38,105 nt of DNA, taken from the NCBI GenBank assembly GCA_947461145.1, contig CANHJD010000007.1, positions 1-38,105 on the forward strand, given 5' to 3'. A program made the position numbers and the translations under genes. The notes below the pieces were generated by a model, which was not told the DNA's origin, did no database searches, and saw only the letters and a list, made by a program, of their open reading frames with translations. The first letter of the stretch is position 1, and every line of letters starts with the position of its first letter. Source of the DNA: Bacteriovoracaceae bacterium. GTDB lineage: Bacteria > Bdellovibrionota > Bacteriovoracia > Bacteriovoracales > Bacteriovoracaceae. This document shows positions 9,142-18,725 of the stretch, piece by piece.

Positions 9142-9723
9142 TTAAAAAGCAAAAGGTGCAGAAAGACCGAGCATCATCGACTGATAGGTCACTTCCTTAT
9201 TAAACTCAATACCGCCAGCTTCATAAGAATCAAATTTCCCGGATCTAAATTCAAGATTGATATCGATAAACGGAAGTCCAGTAAAACCAACACCAACTTT
9301 TGTTCCTGTTCCTTGGCTTAGCTTAACATCTGATCCACCATCAAAAGTTGTTTCACCATTAGCGGAAAAAATATAGCCTGCATAAACTCTTAATAGAACT
9401 GGGAACTCGAAGCCCACAAAGCCTGCAAACTCTGATAGAGAAACGTTTTCATCAAAATCATTATCATCCATATCAATACTGCTGTTAAGGTAATCTAAGC
9501 CTAATTGAAAACCAAGATTTTGATAACCTAAACGTGCACCAAAAGCTCCTCCACTTCCACCTGTGTAACTCTCAGAATCTTCAATATCTATTTTGGATCC
9601 AAGATTGTAACCAATCACAGGTTCAACTAGAAGGGCGGCATTTGATTGCGATGTAAAACTAATAAGAAGTGCTAAAAGAAGAGCGAGTTGGGTAAGCTGT
9701 TTCACTTGGAAACTCCTTTTCAT
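9142..9723 (-). CDS. Outer-membrane beta-barrel-like protein with signal peptide
   Basis: Internal start MKRSFQVKQLTQLALLLALLISFTSQSNA; alternating Gly/aromatic barrel-like sequence ending in FAF. Confidence 0.65.
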   Translation of the reverse strand: MKRSFQVKQLTQLALLLALLISFTSQSNAALLVEPVIGYNLGSKIDIEDSESYTGGSGGAFGARLGYQNLGFQLGLDYLNSSIDMDDNDFDENVSLSEFAGFVGFEFPVLLRVYAGYIFSANGETTFDGGSDVKLSQGTGTKVGVGFTGLPFIDINLEFRSGKFDSYEAGGIEFNKEVTYQSMMLGLSAPFAF

Positions 9724-9766
9724 AAGTAGGTATGTACTTATCTTAAAGAGTTTCAAAAAAACTGCA

Positions 9767-10981
9767 TTACTTTTGTATCTTACCAATTAAGTCTTGCAAT
9801 CTAATCATGACAATTTCATTTTGATTACCTAACTTTATAGCAACGTGACCTGACGGAACTTCTTGTATATTTTCGCTCGCAATAATTCTTCCCTTCCTAT
9901 CCTGAGAGATTTGCCCCACCATCTCTCCTTCTATCGCCATCACTTGACCCAGAACACCCTTGCCAAACATTATAAGATCACCGTCTTTAACTGAGAACTT
10001 ACAGGCCAGGCAATTATAGCGATTATCTATGACAACGGTATGACCAGATTTTAAATTGAAACTTGTAATATCTTCCTTGATTTTAGTTAGAGAAAATAGA
10101 TTCATATCCGATCGCACGATAAGACCGAGGGCAAAGCATACAGTTGCAAATTGCATTAACTTTGATCTTTGAAGAATGACACCTTCAAATTCTATATCCC
10201 TTAGTTTATCTCCAGCTTCGCGACTTATTTGAATAGCAATTTTTTTATCGAATACAAATTTCTTGAGAATAATTGAAAAGAACAATGTTGTTAACAAAAG
10301 AACAAGGGCCGAGTACATGACTAGTCTAAAAAAATACATCCCTTCTTGATGAATCAAGACTTCTCGACTTTGAATTGTGTAGGTACTAATGAGGAAAACT
10401 AAGGGAAGAATGATCCAGTTCACTAGATCCACTAATTTGTGACGAAAAAACCACTCTTTTCTTTTCTGATGGTGATCATACTGAATGAGCTTTGTTCTAA
10501 AGTGTTCATATTGATCTACGGATAGAAGATCAGGTCTAGCCTGATAAATACCTTCCCAAACGTAATCAATTCGCTCCAAACTTGAGCTAAAGTAATGTTT
10601 CAATCCATCTTTCATTTTAAAATAAAAAACAGACCAACAAACAATACCTACAGATTCTATTTCATTGAACGAAATATTTTCAGTTTTAGCTAAGTTATGA
10701 ATACAGAGGTGATCTTGGTACACCTGAATCGAGCGATTCAAACGGCTTCTTAACCAGGAGAAATAAAAAATTGCGAAACTAAAAAAATAGGCAATAGAGC
10801 ACCAAAGTTCGACAGAATAGTCTGTATAGACCTCAGGCAAACGGGAGTATGAAAGTCGGTGTCCCCAAAATGAGAGAACAAAACCTGAAAGAGTGAGAAG
10901 GGCCACAAAGTAGACTCGATAGTGACTCCTATAATGAAGTAAGCGAGGTGAGGCAGAGTGAGCCGATACTGTCTGTTCCAA
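9767..10981 (-). CDS. Multi-pass membrane protein with PH-like segment and C-terminal region resembling a degenerate S26 signal-peptidase domain
   Basis: TM segments; C-terminus VKDGDLIMFGKGVLGQVMAIEGEMV...GRIIASENIQEVPSGHVAI resembles S26 'RGDxVxF...RVIGxPGD...VPxGHxxV'. Confidence 0.4.
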   Translation of the reverse strand: MEQTVSAHSASPRLLHYRSHYRVYFVALLTLSGFVLSFWGHRLSYSRLPEVYTDYSVELWCSIAYFFSFAIFYFSWLRSRLNRSIQVYQDHLCIHNLAKTENISFNEIESVGIVCWSVFYFKMKDGLKHYFSSSLERIDYVWEGIYQARPDLLSVDQYEHFRTKLIQYDHHQKRKEWFFRHKLVDLVNWIILPLVFLISTYTIQSREVLIHQEGMYFFRLVMYSALVLLLTTLFFSIILKKFVFDKKIAIQISREAGDKLRDIEFEGVILQRSKLMQFATVCFALGLIVRSDMNLFSLTKIKEDITSFNLKSGHTVVIDNRYNCLACKFSVKDGDLIMFGKGVLGQVMAIEGEMVGQISQDRKGRIIASENIQEVPSGHVAIKLGNQNEIVMIRLQDLIGKIQK

Positions 10982-11046
10982 GAAAAGCTCCTGTTTTATT
11001 CCAAGGCTTTTATCGGCAGTCGTTTGTTAAAACTTGATTACTTTGC

Positions 11047-11769
11047 TTATCCTTTCTCTAACTTGATGAATTTATTATTTAAAATAAGTACAAACCCCAT
11101 AAAAATTAAACCAATGGAGATCCATTGTGATGGGGAAAGCGCACCCCATTGTCCCCTTATGTCATCTCCTCTGAGAAACTCGATGAGTATTCTTATGCCC
11201 CCGTATGAAACAAAATAAATAGGCAGAACAAAAGAATCCTTAACTTTCTTAAGGATTACTAGACCCATTATCAAGAGAAGAAAACTTTCGAATAGTTGCG
11301 TTGGATGTCTGTGAACACCTTCAATATTTATGGCCCACCACTTATCTGTAACTTCTCCAAAGCAGCATCCTGCCAAAAAACATCCCAGTCTACCAATAGA
11401 ATGGCCAAAAATTGTAGCAAGAATTAAGGCATTCAGAGATTTGAGTGTTAGGGGAAACTTAAACGATCTATAAAAAATTAGGTATATTAAACCAAAAAGG
11501 AATCCACCATAAAAAACAAATCCTCCGCCTGTCCAAAAGGTTGACTCTGATAGGACACCTATTTCGATTTTGTTGGAGTTAAAAATATAAAGTAATTTAG
11601 ACCCAACCCAAGATAAAATAAAAAGTCCCCAAAAAAGGAGGTTTTTGAATTTTGTGGGAATGTCAGAAATTGAAAAAAATATCTGATGACCCACCCCCCA
11701 ACCTAGACCCATGAGGAGTGGGTAAGAATAAATGATGAAATCTTTATTTTGGTAAAGAATTGGAAGCAT
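11047..11769 (-). CDS. lgt: Prolipoprotein diacylglyceryl transferase
   Basis: GRLGCFLAGCCFG Lgt signature; HPTQLFES; start chosen at MLPILYQNKDFIIYSYP. Confidence 0.92.
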   Translation of the reverse strand: MLPILYQNKDFIIYSYPLLMGLGWGVGHQIFFSISDIPTKFKNLLFWGLFILSWVGSKLLYIFNSNKIEIGVLSESTFWTGGGFVFYGGFLFGLIYLIFYRSFKFPLTLKSLNALILATIFGHSIGRLGCFLAGCCFGEVTDKWWAINIEGVHRHPTQLFESFLLLIMGLVILKKVKDSFVLPIYFVSYGGIRILIEFLRGDDIRGQWGALSPSQWISIGLIFMGFVLILNNKFIKLEKG

Positions 11770-12274
11770 GCTCTCCATTTGCAGCAAGTTTTTTTGCTTT
11801 TAATTGTATAAAGAAATCGATGATGAGAAGTCCAGCGGCTACAGTAATGCAACTGTCAGCTACATTGAATGCAGGAAAATGGTTTGCCTCTTCTTTCCAA
11901 TAGAAAAGAAGAAAGTCCACAACGTACCCAAGGGAAAATCGATCAATCAAATTTCCAACAGCTCCAGCAATAATTAGGGCATAGGCCGTTGATAAATAAA
12001 GAGGCCCCTTGATCGTTTTTATCAGCATATAGAAAATCCAACCGCAAAAAATTACTGGAAGAGCGAGAAACATAACCTGTCTAAAGATTTCATGTGCACC
12101 TGCACCGAAGCCAAAAGCAGCACCAGTATTTTTGACATAAGCAATACTAAAAAATCCATCTATCACTGGTATTGATTGACCATAATAGAGAGATGATTGA
12201 ATTGCTCCCTTTGAAAGCTGATCAATAATTATTAATGTAGCCATAATAAGGCAGAGAGACCAAAATCGCGCCAT
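11744..12274 (-). CDS. lspA: Signal peptidase II
   Basis: YVKNTGAAFGFG, GAVGNLIDR, VVDFL, FNVADSCI motifs. Confidence 0.95.
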   Translation of the reverse strand: MARFWSLCLIMATLIIIDQLSKGAIQSSLYYGQSIPVIDGFFSIAYVKNTGAAFGFGAGAHEIFRQVMFLALPVIFCGWIFYMLIKTIKGPLYLSTAYALIIAGAVGNLIDRFSLGYVVDFLLFYWKEEANHFPAFNVADSCITVAAGLLIIDFFIQLKAKKLAANGEHASNSLPK

Positions 12275-12282
12275 AAATTTTC

Positions 12283-13785
12283 CTAGTAATAGTCTTTAGG
12301 ACTTATTTCATATTTTTCAATTTTACGAAGTAACGTTTTCTTAGGAATATTTGCATTTAATGCTGTCTGATTAATACGCCCACGATTTATTTTAAGCGCC
12401 TGAACAATAAATTCTTTTTCAAATAAATCTTTTGCCAAGGCAAAATCTAACTTCCCACCCTCTCCCACTTTAGTTCCAAAGGAAAAGTGAACTTCATTTG
12501 AATTAGAAGATTTTGCTGTTGGAGCATCAAGGACAGAATTCTGAATATCCGCAAGATCAATAACACTATCAGTAGTAATCTGGTCTTTAGGCTCAACTTT
12601 CTTTTGATCTTTGAAAACAATCGCCGGCAATGAATTTACATGAATCATGTCAGATGATTCCATAATAAAACAATGCTCGATTATGTTTCTGAGTTCACGA
12701 ATATTTCCTGGCCATGAATAGTTAGTTAAAACCTCAAGGGCCTCTGGCTCTGCTCCGCCAACTTTAAGATTATGAACATTATTAAAATAATTTATGTAAT
12801 GATTCACAAGATGAGGAATATCCGTTTTTCTCTCCCTCAGTGGAGGAAGATAAACTGGTAGAACATTCAAACGATAAAATAAGTCTTCCCTAAAAGTCCC
12901 TTCCTTGATCATTTCTTCAAAGGGCTTATGAGAAGCTGCGATTATTCTTACATCTACTTTTATTTCTCTATTTGATCCAACAGGCATAAAAGTTTTTTCT
13001 TGCAGGACTCTAAGTAATTTAACCTGCATAGCCGCTGAAATATCTCCAATTTCATCTAGAAATATTGTGCCACCTTCAGCGAATTGGAATTTGCCTATTT
13101 TCCTTTGATCAGCACCTGTAAAAGCACCTTTTTCATGGCCAAATAATTCCGACTCAATCAAGTTTTCAGAAATCGCTCCACAGTTAATTGTGACAAATTT
13201 CTCATCTTTTCTTGGTGAATTATAATGGATCGCTTTAGCGACCAATTCTTTACCTGTTCCAGATTCTCCACGAATTAAAACAGGTGTATTAACTTTTGCA
13301 AGTTTTGAAATGACATCAAAAACCTTTTTCATGGCCGTTGATTCACCAACAAACTTATCTTTTGAAGTCGAAGTTTCACCAATTGAAAGAGTTGGAGATG
13401 AAAAACCGACGGTTTCCACCATTGATCTTGCTTTGAGGGCTCTCTTAATGAGAGCTACCAGGTTTTCAGAGGTGATTGGTTTCTCAAGATAGTTATAGGC
13501 ACCTTCTCTCACGGCCTTTACAGCGTCACCAACATTTGAATAAGCGGTAAGAATAAGAACAATAACAGAGGAATCATGCTTTTTGATTTCTGAGAGGGCC
13601 TGTATCCCGTCCATCTCAGGCATGTTTACATCCATAACAACGAGATCATATTTTTTGCCGTAAACTTTATTTACAGCTTCCTTACCATTGTCAGCAACAT
13701 CTACCACAAAATGATGATATTCCAGGGCCTGTTTTACCGATTGTTGTAAAACCTTATCATCATCAACCACTAAAACCTTATGCAT
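12283..13785 (-). CDS. NtrC-family sigma-54-dependent response regulator
   Basis: Receiver domain VVDDD..VMDVNMPEMDG; AAA+ GESGTGKE, GAFTGA; C-terminal Fis-type HTH. Confidence 0.95.
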   Translation of the reverse strand: MHKVLVVDDDKVLQQSVKQALEYHHFVVDVADNGKEAVNKVYGKKYDLVVMDVNMPEMDGIQALSEIKKHDSSVIVLILTAYSNVGDAVKAVREGAYNYLEKPITSENLVALIKRALKARSMVETVGFSSPTLSIGETSTSKDKFVGESTAMKKVFDVISKLAKVNTPVLIRGESGTGKELVAKAIHYNSPRKDEKFVTINCGAISENLIESELFGHEKGAFTGADQRKIGKFQFAEGGTIFLDEIGDISAAMQVKLLRVLQEKTFMPVGSNREIKVDVRIIAASHKPFEEMIKEGTFREDLFYRLNVLPVYLPPLRERKTDIPHLVNHYINYFNNVHNLKVGGAEPEALEVLTNYSWPGNIRELRNIIEHCFIMESSDMIHVNSLPAIVFKDQKKVEPKDQITTDSVIDLADIQNSVLDAPTAKSSNSNEVHFSFGTKVGEGGKLDFALAKDLFEKEFIVQALKINRGRINQTALNANIPKKTLLRKIEKYEISPKDYY

Positions 13786-13794
13786 GGAAAACTC

Positions 13795-15666
13795 CTATTC
13801 ATTCTTAAGCTTAATTATAAACGCAGTTCCCTCTCCTAGGTGAGAGGTTGCAGAAATGACCCCGTTATGAAGTTCGATAAAATATTTTACCAGATAAAGG
13901 CCCAAACCAGAGCCTTTTATCGAATGGGTTGAGTCATTTTTCACCCGATAAAATTTATCAAAAATATAAGTCAAATCGTCTTGCCCTATTCCGACCCCAT
14001 TATCCTTAACTTCTATATATACCCAGTCAGGATCGTCCCAAGTCTTTATCCAAACAGTTTTGCCCTTACCAGCATACTTTATAGCATTTTCAATTAAATT
14101 CGAAATAACCCTATTCATTAGTACGGTATCTACCTGAATTGGATAAAGAGGGGATAATTCCGTTTCAATAAGCATTTGCTTTGAAGTAGCTTCAAATTGT
14201 AGCTTTTCAACTATACCTTCTATAATTTTATTAATGTCTTTTGATTCTTTTTTAAGTGTCAGGTTCTGGGATTCAATCTTTGTTAAATCTAAAATTGAAT
14301 TAATAAAATTATTTAGTTCTTTGGTCGAATTTAGAACATTATCAATAAGCTCCGTTTGCTCGGCCGTATTATTAAATTTGATCTTCAATATGTCAGCAAT
14401 ACCCGTTATTTTTGCAACAGGTGTTTTTAGATCATGACTCATGAGTGAGATAAAATTCTGTTTCAAGTTATCGACTTGTTTCAGTAATTTTGTTTCTTCT
14501 TGAATGGCATATCTTCGCTGATATTCTTCAATCGCCCGAAATGGGACCCAGATATAGTAGACCACGAAAATACTCAATACGACATGTGAGAGCTTAATCC
14601 ACCATCCAAATGAAACAAAAAGCACATAGCTTAAAACGAGGATTCCAATAATCATGACTATCGTCAGAATTAATCCTTTAACTGGCTGAACACGGGATAT
14701 AAAAGACGAAAGGATAAGAGCAATAATCAGGGAGGCAATTTGAGTGTAGATATCAGGAATTTCTAAAATTGTTTTTTCACCTGCAAGTGCCTCAATCACA
14801 TGAGCATGAACAGCTAATTTGGGAGTCGTAGGGATATCTTTTTCAAAAGGTGTGAGGACAAAATTATTAGCATTTGAAGTATATCTCGGCCCTACCAAAA
14901 CGATTTTATTTTTAAAAAATCCCTGTGGATAATTACCTGTTACAACTCGATAAAAGGGAATTGAGTTAACCGAGCCGGAATTTGGATTACCCGAATATTT
15001 AAATAAGGCAAAGTTTGCATCTGCACCAGTGCTATAAGTATGGCCTTGATAAGAATTTGCATCCTTCGGAGAGAAGCTTTGGAACTCCCGAATTTTTTTT
15101 GCGGCCCAAAGATGGATGGAATCATCACCTGAAATGTTTAATATTGCCCTTCGAACAACATCATCTTTAGCAAAAACTTGTTGATCTATATGAAGCTGAC
15201 CCAGATGATAGCCCACATCTCTCAAGCCCTCAGGGGGAATTTGTTCTCCAAAATTATCTAGTTCCGTTGCAAATTTAAATTTATTTCCATCAGGAGAATA
15301 ACTTCTTATTGTTTCTCGAAATTGGTTTAGATAGCGCAATTCTATGTCTGAATCTGGTTCAAACAAAGATACAAAATATCCAACAAGCAATGGCTTTTCT
15401 TCAGATATTCGATTCATTAATCTTGAATGTGAAGCATATGAATAAGGAAAGGATTCACCTAAAAATTGATCTGTTTCGACATCCAAAGTCACAAGCACAA
15501 TCGGATTTTTTAGATTTCTTGAAGTAAGATCACTCTTAATAAGAAAATCATAAAATATAGATTCAAGAGGACTAAAAGAGTATTGAATTAATATAGTGAT
15601 AAAAGCAAGAGTCACCAGAAGTGGTGCAAATTTTGAAAACTCAATCGATTTTAATTTACTAAACAC
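13795..15666 (-). CDS. CHASE2-domain sensor histidine kinase
   Basis: N-terminal CHASE2-like periplasmic region, TM segments, LMSHDLKTPVAKI H-box, GVGIGQDDL, GSGLGLYLVK. Confidence 0.9.
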   Translation of the reverse strand: MFSKLKSIEFSKFAPLLVTLAFITILIQYSFSPLESIFYDFLIKSDLTSRNLKNPIVLVTLDVETDQFLGESFPYSYASHSRLMNRISEEKPLLVGYFVSLFEPDSDIELRYLNQFRETIRSYSPDGNKFKFATELDNFGEQIPPEGLRDVGYHLGQLHIDQQVFAKDDVVRRAILNISGDDSIHLWAAKKIREFQSFSPKDANSYQGHTYSTGADANFALFKYSGNPNSGSVNSIPFYRVVTGNYPQGFFKNKIVLVGPRYTSNANNFVLTPFEKDIPTTPKLAVHAHVIEALAGEKTILEIPDIYTQIASLIIALILSSFISRVQPVKGLILTIVMIIGILVLSYVLFVSFGWWIKLSHVVLSIFVVYYIWVPFRAIEEYQRRYAIQEETKLLKQVDNLKQNFISLMSHDLKTPVAKITGIADILKIKFNNTAEQTELIDNVLNSTKELNNFINSILDLTKIESQNLTLKKESKDINKIIEGIVEKLQFEATSKQMLIETELSPLYPIQVDTVLMNRVISNLIENAIKYAGKGKTVWIKTWDDPDWVYIEVKDNGVGIGQDDLTYIFDKFYRVKNDSTHSIKGSGLGLYLVKYFIELHNGVISATSHLGEGTAFIIKLKNE

Positions 15667-16498
15667 GGCCTTCCAATTTTTCGTTGAATATCAAATCCCA
15701 CTCATGGGGTAAAAACTCTAGTGTAATAATGCCCTGATAATGACTACTCTTATGCAAAGAGGATAACTCAATTAGCTTCTTACTTGGAAGAGAGTATATC
15801 TCATCAGGACGAGTGAGCTTGGAACTAACATCCATGAGTAGTTTATTTTCAACAGGATATTCTTTTAAAAAAAATTCGAGTTTATTAAAATATTTTTTTC
15901 CCATCAAAAGTGCATAGATAAGATCAATCCAGGGGTGAATCATAAAATAAACTAATCCATTTAAAGCCGCTTTAACGTCTTTTATAGGAATAAATTTAAT
16001 CACCAAATTAACCATCATTTGGAATATCCAGGTGATCATTCCAACAAGAAATAAAACTTTGGTTCTCTTACTTGCCATATTCTTTTTCACCTGAAGTAAG
16101 AGTTCAAAACATATGGCCGAAAGCTCTTCTTTTGTGCAAATGTCTAAAAGACCCTTGCTGACAATCAATCCAATATCTCTTCTTTGCTGAATGACAAAGG
16201 CCCTCTCCAGTGCCCCGTTATAGAAATATAATTTTGGAATTGTTACCCCTAGCTTGTACGCCTCCTGGATGGCGGCAGAATGAAAAGCCGCCTCCTCGGT
16301 GCTCTTTACCTCACGGGCGCCCAGAAAAACGAGGATGGCGATATCCATATAACCCACGGTAATTAATGATATAAGTGCTAAAATAGTCAGTCCACAGACT
16401 AACCAAAAGCCCGAAAAAGCAAACCAAGTACTCAATGTGGTTAAGGCAAAAAGGCTGATTAAAAATAAGGAGATACGCATACTTAGTTTTCCATTCAT
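15659..16498 (-). CDS. Membrane protein resembling an HtpX/M48 peptidase with lost HExxH motif
   Basis: Two N-terminal TMs, then DIGLIVSKGLLDICTKEELSAICFELLLQVKKN aligned by eye to M48 'GLLxxLxxxELxAVLAHExxH', then two TMs as in HtpX. Confidence 0.5.
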   Translation of the reverse strand: MNGKLSMRISLFLISLFALTTLSTWFAFSGFWLVCGLTILALISLITVGYMDIAILVFLGAREVKSTEEAAFHSAAIQEAYKLGVTIPKLYFYNGALERAFVIQQRRDIGLIVSKGLLDICTKEELSAICFELLLQVKKNMASKRTKVLFLVGMITWIFQMMVNLVIKFIPIKDVKAALNGLVYFMIHPWIDLIYALLMGKKYFNKLEFFLKEYPVENKLLMDVSSKLTRPDEIYSLPSKKLIELSSLHKSSHYQGIITLEFLPHEWDLIFNEKLEGRV

Positions 16499-16635
16499 TT
16501 AAGTAACTTAAGACTAGTTTATCATTTCATAAAACTTATTTGCATTACTTTATTACAAGCTCAAGCCTTTCCCATGGACATAAATCCGGTCCAAGGATAT
16601 AAACGCCAAGAACTTTTTGAAGAATGTAACAAGCG

Positions 16636-16902
16636 ATGTTTTGCACTGTGGTAGAACAAGATTTTGATAACGATTTTCTGAGTCAAATAGATCGTGTTGA
16701 GGAGCTTGTTTCTTTAACAGATAAACTTGATGATGAAACTCTTATTTGTGAGTGTTTTTGTGTAGATGTAGCCGACATTAGGCAGCTTTGTCACGAAAAC
16801 AAAAAACCAGATCTTGAGAAGCTGCAAAACGAATTTAATCTCGGGCAGGGTTGTCAGGGATGCTTAAAAAGAATTGATAGTTGGGTTAACAAGATATTTT
16901 AG
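16636..16902 (+). CDS. Bfd-like [2Fe-2S]-binding protein
   Basis: LICECFCVDVADIR...GQGCQGCLKRI (CxC...CxxC). Confidence 0.75.
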   Translation: MFCTVVEQDFDNDFLSQIDRVEELVSLTDKLDDETLICECFCVDVADIRQLCHENKKPDLEKLQNEFNLGQGCQGCLKRIDSWVNKIF

Positions 16903-16925
16903 CATAATAGTCTGAGGAGAATCCT

Positions 16926-17762
16926 ATGGCTTTTGATCGTTTATTATTTGGTACTGCTGGTGTTCCTAACAGTACAGCTAAGAAAAACAATCCCGTTGAA
17001 GGCGTAAAGCGAATCCATGAGTTGTCACTCGATTGCATGCAACTCGAGTTTGCCCATGGTGTACGCATGAAAGAAGAAGTTTCTTCAGCTCTTAGAAAAG
17101 TTTCTTACGAGCTAGGAGTTCCTCTTACTTCTCATGGTCCTTACTACATCAATCTTAATGCTCGTGAGCAAGATAAGATTGACTCCTCTGTTGAGAGAAT
17201 AATTCAGACAGCAAAGATTTCAGATCTATGTGGTGCAGAGTCTATGACTTTCCACGCGGCCTTCTATATGAAGGATTCTCCTTATGACGTTTTTGATCTT
17301 GTTGAAAAATCACTGAATGTTATTGAGGAAAGGCTTTCTCGCCTTGATATTGAGATTGAGCTACGTCCAGAGCTAACCGGCAAAACTTCCCAGTTCGGAT
17401 CACTTGAGGAGCTTATTAGCCTTTCTAAATCTGTGACTAGTTGTAAGCCTTGTATGGATTTTTCTCATCTCTATGCAAGAACAGGCTCAGTAAATGACTA
17501 TAAAGGTTTCTGTGAAACACTTGAAACGTTAAAAAATGAACTCGGCCCTAAAGCTCTTGAAGAGATGCATATTCATATTTCTGGGATCAGCTCTAACTCA
17601 AAAGGTGACTTAAAACACTTGAATCTAGAGAAGTCTAAATTCAACTGGAAAGATCTTATGAAGGCCCTTAAAGATATGGATTGTAGAGGTTATGTTGTTT
17701 GTAACTCTCCAAACCTTGAAGTAGACGCTGCTATGTTGAAACAATATTATATTGCACTTTAA
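16926..17762 (+). CDS. Endonuclease IV-like TIM-barrel protein
   Basis: FGTAGVP..., SHGPYYINLNA, CMDFSHLYARTG, HIHISGI; SD AGGAGA upstream. Confidence 0.8.
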   Translation: MAFDRLLFGTAGVPNSTAKKNNPVEGVKRIHELSLDCMQLEFAHGVRMKEEVSSALRKVSYELGVPLTSHGPYYINLNAREQDKIDSSVERIIQTAKISDLCGAESMTFHAAFYMKDSPYDVFDLVEKSLNVIEERLSRLDIEIELRPELTGKTSQFGSLEELISLSKSVTSCKPCMDFSHLYARTGSVNDYKGFCETLETLKNELGPKALEEMHIHISGISSNSKGDLKHLNLEKSKFNWKDLMKALKDMDCRGYVVCNSPNLEVDAAMLKQYYIAL

Positions 17763-17784
17763 TTTAGAAACGATTGTTCTGTTT

Positions 17785-17812
17785 AAAAAAGCCTCCGAAT
17801 GGAGGCTTTTTT
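17785..17812. terminator. Bidirectional intrinsic terminator
   Basis: AAAAAAGCCTCC-GAAT-GGAGGCTTTTTT. Confidence 0.85.
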
Positions 17813-17815
17813 ATT

Positions 17816-18238
17816 TTAAGCTGATTTATGCCACTCTTGGGGTGAGATTAAATCTCGTAAATGAGTAAGTTCACTTTGCCTTAATCCAACAATATAACAA
17901 AATCCATCATCATGTGTGATGAGGATCTTTTCTATCGGCTTGTTCCAAGCAAGTTTTATGACTTGAAAGAAATTATCAGCATCATTTTTTTCATCGAGAA
18001 GGGTGTACTGGGCGAGTGAATTTTCAACTGAGAAGATGGACCAATTAACAGGAACATCTAAGTTCCCAAAAGTTGTTTGAAATCTTAAAATCTGTGTCTG
18101 TGGGATGTATTCGCCTTTAAAAAAATTTAGTCCATAGTCTTTGATTTTTAATTCAAGGCTAGATAACTCTACCTCTCCACTCTTTTGAAGTTTGAATGTT
18201 TCATCTACTAAGAAAGAAACAAAGTCTTTTTTTGACAT
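17816..18238 (-). CDS. Hypothetical protein
   Basis: Intact 140-aa ORF between convergent terminator and neighbouring gene. Confidence 0.7.
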   Translation of the reverse strand: MSKKDFVSFLVDETFKLQKSGEVELSSLELKIKDYGLNFFKGEYIPQTQILRFQTTFGNLDVPVNWSIFSVENSLAQYTLLDEKNDADNFFQVIKLAWNKPIEKILITHDDGFCYIVGLRQSELTHLRDLISPQEWHKSA

Positions 18239-18281
18239 ATGAAATCTCCGAACTTCTCATCGGTATAGGTTATAGATATCT

Positions 18282-18725
18282 TTATTCAAGCGGATTTATA
18301 GGCTCCATGCTTTCATGATAGGTTTTAATATTACTAACATCTGCTATTAGCCACTTATTCTCAATTTTAATCAATTCAGCAATTTTCTTAACTTCTGAAG
18401 AGAAAATAGTCTTATTTTCAGGGCTTTTAGTTATGTAACTAACTGAATATGTGACAAAACATTTATTTTCCTGGCAGGACTTTGAAAGAATTTTAAAACT
18501 ATCGGCTTTAATATTTTGCATGTCCGCAAATTTTTTGAAGTCTTCTTCTGCCATATTTTCAAAACTTTGAAGCATTTTACCGGTCACTCTCTCCAATACG
18601 AAGTCTCTTTCAACAACTTTTCCAATCCTAGAATCAATAAAATCCTTGAGTGCAGACTCTGGACTCAGGTCTGTAGAGAGGCACGAAACGAAGGTGAAAA
18701 GTAAAAGGGAAAAAAAATACTTCAT
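18282..18725 (-). CDS. Putative lipoprotein
   Basis: MKYFFSLLLFTFVSC signal peptide with lipobox-like FVSC. Confidence 0.65.
   Translation of the reverse strand: MKYFFSLLLFTFVSCLSTDLSPESALKDFIDSRIGKVVERDFVLERVTGKMLQSFENMAEEDFKKFADMQNIKADSFKILSKSCQENKCFVTYSVSYITKSPENKTIFSSEVKKIAELIKIENKWLIADVSNIKTYHESMEPINPLE

Noticed and set aside
9724-9786. N-terminal extension of the OMP ORF
   Set aside because: Overlaps the upstream gene and precedes a clear signal peptide starting at MKRSF; start moved to 9723.
16572-16596. Imperfect inverted repeat CCATGGAC...GTCCAAGG in a divergent intergenic region
   Set aside because: 7/8 matching arms with no clear promoter context; too weak to call an operator.
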